A stretch of DNA of 13,956 nucleotides from assembly GCA_963660915.1 (NCBI GenBank), contig CAVLAO010000046.1, positions 1 to 13,956 on the forward strand, given 5' to 3'. Both the position numbers and the translations under genes were made by a program. The notes under the pieces are model-generated. The model saw only the letters and a program-made list of their open reading frames with translations, did no database searches and was not told the origin of the DNA. Positions 6,993-12,761 of this stretch are shown one piece after another. Each line of letters begins with the position of its first letter. The stretch's first letter is position 1. This DNA is from UMGS1766 sp963660915 (lineage in GTDB: Bacteria; Bacillota; Clostridia; Oscillospirales; Oscillospiraceae).

Positions 6993-8696
6993 ATGGCTTA
7001 TTTTATTCAGGATAACTGCGTAGCTTGTCTAAAATGTAAGGTGGAATGCCCTATGGGCGCAATCCATCTGACAGAGGATCGGCCTGTAATAGATGAAAAG
7101 GAATGCATTTCCTGCGGCAGATGCGCTCAGGTATGCAAAGAGTGCGCTCCTATAGATCTGAATGCACCGCCCGAACAGATCCATCCCCACGAGCTTGTTG
7201 AGCTGGACTGCGATGTATTGGTTCTGGGCGGCGGTGGTGCCGGTATGGTGGCAGCAGCACGGGCAGCAGAAAAGCAGGGGATCAAAGTTATTGTAGTTGA
7301 AAAGCAGAAGCGCACCGGCGGCGGTGCATGGTATGCAGCAGATTTCAAAATGTACCGTAGTCGTTGGCAGACAGAACGAAATCTCCCTGACGTAATGGAG
7401 GAAGAGTTGATCCGTGCCATGGACAATACTTACTGGCAACTGAATCCCCAACTGGCACGGAACTGTTTTGAGGCCACCGGCCGTTTCTTTGATTGGCTTT
7501 GCGACACCGGCGACCATGTGGAAGATGAATTTCGAGAGGGACGCTACATTTTTGACGGGCCAAACGGTCCGATTGTGCCGGTGTTCAAGAAGATGCGCCA
7601 CGGTGCTCAGGGCGGCACGGGTAAGTTTGTCATGGACCAAATGCTTGCTCTGTGCAAGAAACGAGGGGTCACTGTACTCACTGGCACAGCGGCACAGGAG
7701 CTCATGAGTGAGAACGGTCGGGTTACTGGGGTACTGTGCCGGGATGAGGGCGGACTGATACGTATTTCCTGCAAGAAATGTGTGTTGGCTACGGGCAGTT
7801 GGATTGAAAACCAGCGGGTACTGGAGCAGGTTGACCCGAAATTTGCCCGGATGAAGAAAGTGCGTTCTGCGCATCGCTCCACTGCTTACACTGGTGATGG
7901 GCTGAAGCTTGCGGCGCAGGCGGGGGCAAAGCTGGATGGGGATAGCTTCTGTTTGCGACTTATGGGACCGTTATTTATGCCTGCTGACGATACACCCTAC
8001 GCAACCTTTGGTGCAATGATGTTTGATTCTTCAATCATTCAGGTAAATGAGCAGGGACAGCGTTGGACAAACGAGCAGATGGGCAGTCGCGGGAATTTCT
8101 TTGGCCAGGCTATTCCTCTGAGAGACCAGACCAATGGTGTTAGCTTCAAGATTTTTGATGCCGGCTGTGTAGAGCAGGTGGTGATGCGCTCCAGATCAGG
8201 AGAGCAATCCGGGCCGTTTCCGATGCCTCCTTTGCCGGAGAATTGGCAGGCGGATTTAGACGGTGCGCTAGAGGAGTACGGGTTTGCCTTCAAATGTGCA
8301 GACACCATTCCGGAACTGGCGAAGCTGTGCGGCATTGACCCGGCGACACTGACCGCTACTGTGGAACGCTATAACAATCTATGCGATGCCGGAGCGGATA
8401 CCGACTTTTGCAAGACACCGGATGGCTTGAAGCCGCTGAGAAACGGCCCTTTTTATGCCCTTCGGTGCACTATGGCTACCGACGGTGCCTTTGGCGGCGT
8501 GCCGGTTAATTCCAAAATGCAGGCTATGAGAGAGAATGGCGGCGTGGTTGAGAATCTCTATGTTGCAGGTGATTTTGCTTCCGGTCGATTTATCAATCAG
8601 GGCGGCGTCAAAGTGCAGATCATTAACGACCTTGCCTGGGCCTTTGCCAGCGGATTCCTTGCCGGAGAATGTGCGGCAGAGTCCTTCACGGTTTAA
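6993..8696 (+). CDS. Ferredoxin-fused FAD-dependent oxidoreductase of the fumarate reductase/succinate dehydrogenase flavoprotein type
   Basis: A 567-residue cytoplasmic redox enzyme with no signal peptide. The N-terminal 2x[4Fe-4S] ferredoxin domain has Cys9, Cys12, Cys15, Cys19 and Cys38, Cys41, Cys44, Cys48. The FAD-binding fold follows: DVLVLGGGGAGMVAAARAA (74-92), with acidic Glu103 closing the second strand, TGGGAW (108-113), VLATGSW (264-270) and the C-terminal FAD motif NLYVAGDFASG (521-531). GQRWTNE (355-361) matches the GxRFxNE motif carrying the catalytic Arg in fumarate reductase-like enzymes. The HxTMGG motif expected near 492-502 is replaced by TMATDGAFGG, so the substrate is probably not fumarate. 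Electrons probably enter through the ferredoxin clusters. GAGGAAAG 6 nt upstream supports the start. As last gene of the importer operon it may act on the imported solute. Family firm, substrate unknown. Confidence 0.9.
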   Translation: MAYFIQDNCVACLKCKVECPMGAIHLTEDRPVIDEKECISCGRCAQVCKECAPIDLNAPPEQIHPHELVELDCDVLVLGGGGAGMVAAARAAEKQGIKVIVVEKQKRTGGGAWYAADFKMYRSRWQTERNLPDVMEEELIRAMDNTYWQLNPQLARNCFEATGRFFDWLCDTGDHVEDEFREGRYIFDGPNGPIVPVFKKMRHGAQGGTGKFVMDQMLALCKKRGVTVLTGTAAQELMSENGRVTGVLCRDEGGLIRISCKKCVLATGSWIENQRVLEQVDPKFARMKKVRSAHRSTAYTGDGLKLAAQAGAKLDGDSFCLRLMGPLFMPADDTPYATFGAMMFDSSIIQVNEQGQRWTNEQMGSRGNFFGQAIPLRDQTNGVSFKIFDAGCVEQVVMRSRSGEQSGPFPMPPLPENWQADLDGALEEYGFAFKCADTIPELAKLCGIDPATLTATVERYNNLCDAGADTDFCKTPDGLKPLRNGPFYALRCTMATDGAFGGVPVNSKMQAMRENGGVVENLYVAGDFASGRFINQGGVKVQIINDLAWAFASGFLAGECAAESFTV

Positions 8697-8755
8697 GGTA
8701 TATGTTTTGGATTTGAAACATAGGCATAATTAAATCATCTGTTCGTCATGAATTG

Positions 8756-8802
8756 CACCCCGCTTGTTAGACTTTGTGATATAATGTCTAACAAGCGGGG
8801 TG
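8756..8802 (+). promoter_or_regulatory. Perfect 17-bp inverted repeat enclosing an extended -10 promoter
   Basis: CACCCCGCTTGTTAGAC at 8756-8772 is repeated exactly as its reverse complement at 8786-8802. The 13-nt loop contains TGATATAAT (8777-8785), a full extended -10 element. No good -35 lies 16-18 bp upstream. Transcription would start near 8792, inside the right arm, and run into the 56-residue ORF at 8837. The arms could be an operator overlapping the promoter. As a terminator for the flavoprotein operon it is less convincing, because no T tract follows either arm. Confidence 0.6.
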
Positions 8803-8836
8803 TTAAACCATAAATTTTTGGAACGGAGTGAGAATT

Positions 8837-9007
8837 ATGGCACACGTTTTGACCGAAGAAGAGCGTAAAGAACTGCTGGATTATATTGAAAAACATGAAC
8901 CATATGATGACGATGACCCTATAATTCGTCAATTTGACAATGAAAAAAGAGACCACGAACGCATGATGGCAACCATCGCCAAAAGAATATTGGAGGGCAA
9001 AGCATGA
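8837..9007 (+). CDS. Small acidic/charged protein of unknown function, 56 residues
   Basis: I do not recognise this protein. It begins MAHVLTEEERKELLDYIEKH, contains an acidic run DDDD at 24-27, and ends in a predicted helix rich in Arg, Lys and Met. It looks soluble and mostly helical, with no Cys and no membrane segment. GGAGTGAG at 8825-8832 provides a good ribosome binding site, and the extended -10 promoter at 8777-8785 lies about 50 bp upstream. Its stop TGA overlaps an ATG, and a GGAGGG near its end serves the next ORF at 9008, so the two are probably cotranscribed. Given the phage-like neighbour it may be a leftover of a prophage or a small regulator of the palindromic site. Both ideas are guesses. 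Confidence 0.6.
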   Translation: MAHVLTEEERKELLDYIEKHEPYDDDDPIIRQFDNEKRDHERMMATIAKRILEGKA

Positions 9008-9247
9008 ATGGAAATAGAATTTACCAATAATGTGGATGAGATTCTAGCCGCATTAGACAGTGCCACCATTGTGGCATTAGAGCAATGCGGTTTGCTGGCA
9101 GAAGGCTATGCAAAGAAGCTATGCCCTGTTGATACTGGCAATCTGAGAAACAGCATTACACACACGGTCGATGCTGACGTGAATAGGCCTTCCAACCTGA
9201 TTGCGCGGCTTGACAGCTTGGAGCAAGAAGTGGATAATGATAAGTAA
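9008..9247 (+). CDS. Truncated HK97-gp10-like phage head-tail protein
   Basis: A 79-residue ORF. The segment QCGLLAEGYAKKLCPVDTGN plus LRNSITHTV (about 36-64) is the characteristic core of the HK97-gp10-like family of phage head-tail joining or minor tail proteins. Complete members run to roughly 110-140 residues and continue with a strand and a V(E)xGT-type segment. Here the similarity stops after THTVDAD and the last 22 residues look unrelated, ending LDSLEQEVDNDK. It thus appears cut and fused to other sequence by deletion. No other head or tail genes are nearby, so it is probably a non-functional relic. GGAGGG at 8992-8997 could serve the start at 9008. The family call is moderately sure. 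Confidence 0.6.
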   Translation: MEIEFTNNVDEILAALDSATIVALEQCGLLAEGYAKKLCPVDTGNLRNSITHTVDADVNRPSNLIARLDSLEQEVDNDK

Positions 9248-9381
9248 AAGTGGCCAATCCGAGGACATATGACAGCTTGATGCTATTTGAACACGGTAAC
9301 GACCATATTATTGAAAAAGTTGAAACAATATCAGGTTTTTAATAATTTAAAGAAGGGAACCGAATAGTAGGGTACGGGATT
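9248..9381. other. AT-rich intergenic stretch with a possible coding remnant
   Basis: One frame from GTG 9250 to TAA at about 9340 gives a short peptide (ANPRTYDSLMLFEHGNDHII and about ten more residues) that reads like a protein fragment, but it has no ribosome binding site and no family I know. No terminator is obvious. A clear promoter for the following glycosyltransferase is not seen. AAGAAGGGA near 9350-9358 is too far from the ATG at 9382 to be its ribosome binding site. Confidence 0.3.
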
Positions 9382-10491
9382 ATGATGCAAGTAGTCTGTT
9401 TGTCTGAGGGCAGATGGAGCCAAAATCCAGAGCGCACGCAGCGTCTGATGACATTGTTAGGAGCAGATGTTGATGTGCTATTTTTTGAGCTGACCGTAAG
9501 CAAGCGTTTATTTCAGTGCTTAAAACATCGAACAACCGGGGATGTGCGTTCCATAGCACCAAATGTAACGGTGTGTCGTCTTTCTCCAATCTACTACAAT
9601 AAAGATCAAGTGAACGATTCCCTGTTGCGTGGGAGTACGCGGAGAGCAGCGCACCAGATTGATCGTTTAATGCATGAAAATCAATTTGAACACGCTGTCA
9701 TCTGGGCAGATACCCCGTTGGCTGCGGCATTGTTGGAGTATCTTCCGCATCAGGAACTGATCTACGATTGTTATCGTTCCTGGGAGCGCTATCCCGTTCG
9801 TTTAGAAAGCGACTTGGCTTACAGAGCAGATTTGGTATTTGCAGCATCTCCAAATCTCTTTGATCACGTGTCTCCTTGCAACGAGAGTGTTTTTTTACTT
9901 GAAAATGGTGTAGATTTCGATTTTGCTGCGCGTAATGGTCATGAGGACGCCGTTATTTCTGCTTTTCCACGACCAATTTTTACTTATTTAGGGGATATCA
10001 CAAAGAGCGTTCAACTGAATCCTCTTATTTTTGCAGCGCAGCAACATCAGGAGTGGACGTTTGTTATTGCGGGCCGAATTCAATCAAATAATCTGCTGTA
10101 TAAACAGTTGACTGAGTGCGAAAATATTCAGTGCATCGGTTACCGGCAACAGAGTAATTATCCTGACTGTCTGGAAGCCAGTGATGCGTGCTTTGATCTT
10201 CTGCACAATGATATCACAGACGAGGATGTGATTCCGGAGCGTATGTATTATTATCTTGCCTCAGGAAAGCCGATTGCGGCAATGTATCCCCCACGGCACA
10301 ATCAGGAATTTCCGGATGTTGTATACGGAGCATTGAATGAAGTTGATTTTGAGTATGCATGTCTTTGCGCCAGCAGCGAAGGGAATCCGCATAAACCGGA
10401 GCTGCGTCAAGAATATGCACGTAGGGCGGATTGGTCAATCCGCGGAGAACATCTGCGCAGCATTCTAGCGGAGAGCGGATTTCTGATGTAA
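9382..10491 (+). CDS. GT-B-type glycosyltransferase-like protein
   Basis: A 369-residue soluble protein resembling GT4-like glycosyltransferases that transfer a sugar from a nucleotide-sugar donor. In the N-terminal half, HAVIWADTPLAAALLEYLP and LIYDCYRSWERYP lead into SDLAYRADLVFAASPNL (143-159), the usual inter-domain boundary with a D.vf..S..L pattern, then LLENGVDFDFF-like LLENGVDFDFA (172-182). In the second Rossmann-like half, PIFTYLGDI (198-206), WTFVIAGRI, IQCIGYRQQSNYPDCL (249-264) and IPERMYYYLASGKPIAA (284-300) correspond to the donor-binding region, where Glu286 is in the place of the conserved EKxxEYLAxGkPv Glu. Two ATGs start the frame (9382 and 9385); the Shine-Dalgarno is weak. 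No polysaccharide cluster is visible. It stands alone between the phage scar and the purine operon. Acceptor and sugar are unknown. Confidence 0.75.
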   Translation: MMQVVCLSEGRWSQNPERTQRLMTLLGADVDVLFFELTVSKRLFQCLKHRTTGDVRSIAPNVTVCRLSPIYYNKDQVNDSLLRGSTRRAAHQIDRLMHENQFEHAVIWADTPLAAALLEYLPHQELIYDCYRSWERYPVRLESDLAYRADLVFAASPNLFDHVSPCNESVFLLENGVDFDFAARNGHEDAVISAFPRPIFTYLGDITKSVQLNPLIFAAQQHQEWTFVIAGRIQSNNLLYKQLTECENIQCIGYRQQSNYPDCLEASDACFDLLHNDITDEDVIPERMYYYLASGKPIAAMYPPRHNQEFPDVVYGALNEVDFEYACLCASSEGNPHKPELRQEYARRADWSIRGEHLRSILAESGFLM

Positions 10492-10578
10492 TCGCTAGTA
10501 CATTTTCATAATGTGGTGCAGGGAAGTTGAATTTCATTGGTAAAGCATACAAAAAAGAAGAACATATGTAAAATCAAC

Positions 10579-10607
10579 TTGAAAAAAAAACTTCGTTTGT
10601 ATAGAAT
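10579..10607 (+). promoter_or_regulatory. Promoter of the purine operon
   Basis: TTGAAA at 10579-10584 and TAGAAT at 10602-10607 are separated by exactly 17 bp, a good vegetative sigma-factor match, and an A-rich tract lies around the -35. The predicted start is near 10614, giving a leader of about 175 nt before purE. A 7-bp inverted repeat, AAGTTGA (10524-10530) and TCAACTT (10574-10580), overlaps the -35 and might be an operator. Confidence 0.7.
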
Positions 10608-10637
10608 AGAGTCATCCATTAAGGTAGGTGGCGCCTA

Positions 10638-10721
10638 ATGTTCAGTGCTATGTTCGGCTTTGCAATCCGCTCTGCATCTGCTCAGAGCGCTGTCATTCTG
10701 CCCAAAACCAGAATTAAGTAG
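10638..10721 (+). CDS. Candidate leader peptide upstream of purE, 27 residues
   Basis: A short ORF inside the transcribed leader: ATG 10638, TAG 10719. AGGTGG at 10626-10631 is a fair Shine-Dalgarno 6 nt before the ATG. The peptide begins MFSAMFGFAIRSASAQSAV and ends PKTRIK, with repeated Met-Phe, Ala and Ser. It does not resemble a known protein. Its RNA can form two hairpins: CGCTCTG (10668-10674) with CAGAGCG (10683-10689), and ATTCTG with CAGAAT near the stop. The stop codon lies 16 nt before the attenuator stem. The layout of promoter, leader ORF, terminator and biosynthetic gene is that of translation-coupled attenuation, but it could also be a chance ORF in a structured leader. Confidence 0.45.
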   Translation: MFSAMFGFAIRSASAQSAVILPKTRIK

Positions 10722-10737
10722 GGTAAGTACAGTAAAG

Positions 10738-10772
10738 CGCAGGTAAGTCATATTACCTGCGTTCTATTTTTT
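10738..10772 (+). terminator. Intrinsic terminator/attenuator in the purE leader
   Basis: CGCAGGTAA (10738-10746) and TTACCTGCG (10753-10761) form a perfect 9-bp stem with a 6-nt loop (GTCATA), followed by TTCTATTTTTT. It lies between the promoter and purE and ends only 2 nt before purE's Shine-Dalgarno (AGGGGAG at 10774-10780). It therefore most likely controls read-through into the purine genes rather than ending the glycosyltransferase transcript alone. Confidence 0.8.
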
Positions 10773-10773
10773 C

Positions 10774-10791
10774 AGGGGAGTGTTGGTTATG
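10774..10791 (+). promoter_or_regulatory. Ribosome binding site of purE
   Basis: AGGGGAG at 10774-10780 stands 8 nt before ATG 10789. This favours that start over GTG 10780, which would be inside the Shine-Dalgarno itself and would add three non-conserved residues. Confidence 0.8.
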
Positions 10792-11289
10792 AGTAAGAAA
10801 GTTGCTGTAATTATGGGTTCAGACAGCGATTGGCCCACTGTGAAAGCTGCTTGCATTCAGTTGCGCAAGTTTGATATCCCATTTGATGCACATATTCTGA
10901 GTGCCCATCGCACACCGGCAGAAGCAGCGGAATTTGCGCGTTCTGCGCGTGATAACGGATATGGCGTTCTTATTTGTGCTGCAGGTATGGCAGCGCATTT
11001 GGCCGGTGCTTTTGCAGCGAACACAACGCTTCCGGTGATAGGTATTCCCATGAAAGGCGGCGCGATGGATGGCATGGATGCCCTTTTGGCAACGGTTCAA
11101 ATGCCGTCCGGAATTCCGGTTGCCACGGTGGCTTTAAACGGTGCAAAAAATGCGGCAGTACTGGCAGCTCAGATTTTAGCAGTGTCAGACGAATGCCTTG
11201 CAAAAAAATTAGCGGCAGATCGTGATGAGATGAGCCGGCAGATTGCAGAAAAGGAACATAAATTGCAAAAAGAAGTTGCTGAATTGTAA
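10789..11289 (+). CDS. purE: N5-carboxyaminoimidazole ribonucleotide mutase (class I PurE)
   Basis: It converts N5-CAIR to CAIR (4-carboxy-AIR) in the cytoplasm, a middle step of de novo purine synthesis; the substrate is made by PurK. Motifs of the octameric PurE family are plain: MGSDSDWPT (9-17), ILSAHRTP (36-43) with the catalytic His40, CAAGMAAHLAGAFA (63-76) and VQMPSGIPVATV (103-114). At 166 residues it has the length of a class I mutase, without extra domains. The start at 10789 is set by AGGGGAG. It is the first structural gene of the purine operon and lies behind a leader terminator, so its expression is probably set by attenuation. purF begins 22 bp after its stop, with no purC or purK between. 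Confidence 0.95.
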   Translation: MSKKVAVIMGSDSDWPTVKAACIQLRKFDIPFDAHILSAHRTPAEAAEFARSARDNGYGVLICAAGMAAHLAGAFAANTTLPVIGIPMKGGAMDGMDALLATVQMPSGIPVATVALNGAKNAAVLAAQILAVSDECLAKKLAADRDEMSRQIAEKEHKLQKEVAEL

Positions 11290-11311
11290 TTAGTGGAAAC
11301 GGAGCGAGTTC

Positions 11312-12730
11312 ATGAGTATCAGAGGATCTCACTTTGAGGAAAAAATGCAGGAAGAGTGCGGAATTTTTGGCATTGCGGCATCGCCGGAACTGACAGACCC
11401 TGCAATCAGTACGTATCAAGCACTGTATGCCCTTCAGCATCGCGGACAGGACTCCGCCGGAATTGCGGTATGTCTTGAAGATGAAATCATGGCACACAAA
11501 GATAAAGGCTTGGTTCCTGAAGTTTTCAATAAAAAGATATTGGATTCATACCATGGTGCGTGTGCGGCAATTGGTCATGTGCGGCAGAATATCGATCCCC
11601 GCCGTTCGGGCATGTCCAATGTTCAGCCATTGGTAGTACATCATGCTTCGGGTTCGCTTGCTGTATGCTATAACGGAAAATTAGTAAATAGTGTTAGCCT
11701 CCGCGCAGAGACAGAACATCGAGGAGGAATCTTTCAGGGAACAAATGACGCGGAGGTTATTTCCTACGTGATTGTGCGTGAGCATCTGCGTACAAATACA
11801 CTGGCGGATGCCGTATTAAACGCAATGCATTATCTGATTGGTGCGTATTCCTTGGTTGTGATGGATCGCAACTGTTTAATTGCGGCTCGTGATCCAAACG
11901 GTTTCCGTCCATTGTGTATTGGAGAGGTTAAAGGCGCTATTGTTTTTGCATCGGAGTCCTGTGCAATAGAAGCATTAGGCGGAAAATTTATTCGCGATGT
12001 GCACCCGGGCGAGGTAGTTGTCACGGAATATGGAAGTGGAGAAATTCACTCCTATGAAAGCGGTATTCGAGCAAAATCTGCTCTATGTATGTTTGAACTG
12101 ATCTATTTTGCACGGCAGGATTCTGTTGTGGATGGTGCGGCGATCAGCAAAGTGAGAGAAAAGGCAGGGCGTTGCTTGGCCAGAAGAAATACTGTTGATG
12201 GCGATATTGTCATTGGTGTGCCGGATTCCGGAATTGCGGGAGCTATGGGCTTTGCCAGAGAATCCAATATTCCGTACGGGCTGGGGCTGATGAAAAATCG
12301 GTATATCCAACGGACCTTCATTGAATCCCGTGCGTGGGAGCGGGAAAAGTCCGTTCGCATCAAACTGAATGCAAATATTCCGGTTGTCAAAGGAAAACGG
12401 ATTATTTTGGTTGATGACTCGATCGTTCGGGGGACGACCAGCGAGCGTATTGTTCAACTCTTGCGTGATGCGGGAGCAAAAGAAGTTCACTTCAAGTCAA
12501 CAGCACCGGCGTTTAACCATCCATGTTATTTCGGCACATCGCTGCCTCAGCAGGAGCAGTTGGCTGCTTATGGGCGTTCGACAGAAGAAGTTTGTAAACT
12601 GATAGGCGCTGATTCGTTGCAATATCTCCAGATAGAAGATCTGGAGGAAATTGCTTCGGACCTCAATATACAATATTGCGACGCCTGCTTTACAGGAAAC
12701 TATGCTGTACCGATTCCAAAGCAACAATAA
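11312..12730 (+). CDS. purF: Amidophosphoribosyltransferase
   Basis: It makes 5-phosphoribosylamine from PRPP and glutamine, the committed step of purine synthesis. The N-terminal Ntn glutaminase has nucleophile Cys16 (EE-CGIFGI) after a 15-residue propeptide, ALQHRGQDSAGI (40-51), GHVR (88-91), NGKL (121-124) and NDAE (145-148). The C-terminal phosphoribosyltransferase has the PRPP loop RIILVDDSIVRGTT (363-376). Cys259, Cys405, Cys456 and Cys459 match the four [4Fe-4S] ligands of the B. subtilis enzyme, so it is the oxygen-sensitive type. Oddities: the usual GHVRYST reads GHVRQNI, NGNL reads NGKL, and FARPDS reads FARQDS. It has 472 residues, normal length. ATG 11312 follows a CGGAGCG Shine-Dalgarno. 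It lies 22 bp after purE and 31 bp before purM. Confidence 0.95.
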   Translation: MSIRGSHFEEKMQEECGIFGIAASPELTDPAISTYQALYALQHRGQDSAGIAVCLEDEIMAHKDKGLVPEVFNKKILDSYHGACAAIGHVRQNIDPRRSGMSNVQPLVVHHASGSLAVCYNGKLVNSVSLRAETEHRGGIFQGTNDAEVISYVIVREHLRTNTLADAVLNAMHYLIGAYSLVVMDRNCLIAARDPNGFRPLCIGEVKGAIVFASESCAIEALGGKFIRDVHPGEVVVTEYGSGEIHSYESGIRAKSALCMFELIYFARQDSVVDGAAISKVREKAGRCLARRNTVDGDIVIGVPDSGIAGAMGFARESNIPYGLGLMKNRYIQRTFIESRAWEREKSVRIKLNANIPVVKGKRIILVDDSIVRGTTSERIVQLLRDAGAKEVHFKSTAPAFNHPCYFGTSLPQQEQLAAYGRSTEEVCKLIGADSLQYLQIEDLEEIASDLNIQYCDACFTGNYAVPIPKQQ

Positions 12731-12761
12731 GTAATTTTAAATATTCTGGGAGGATAAGAAA

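Noticed and set aside
8701..8722. TATGTTT/AAACATA hairpin after the flavoprotein as a terminator
   Set aside because: Seven A/T-rich pairs, no following T tract; too weak to call, though it may help mRNA end formation.
8735..8956. 73-residue minus-strand ORF across the palindrome
   Set aside because: Hydrophobic reading of AT-rich DNA opposite a better + strand ORF; no translation signals seen.
10626..10635. AGGTGGCGCC resembling the T-box core AGGGTGGNACC
   Set aside because: It is only about 12 nt downstream of the predicted start of transcription, so there is no room for a Stem I specifier domain, and it also serves as the leader ORF's Shine-Dalgarno.
10492..10788. Purine (guanine) or PRPP/ykkC riboswitch before purE
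   Set aside because: I looked for the conserved junction and core strings of these classes and did not see them. A covariance-model scan would settle it.
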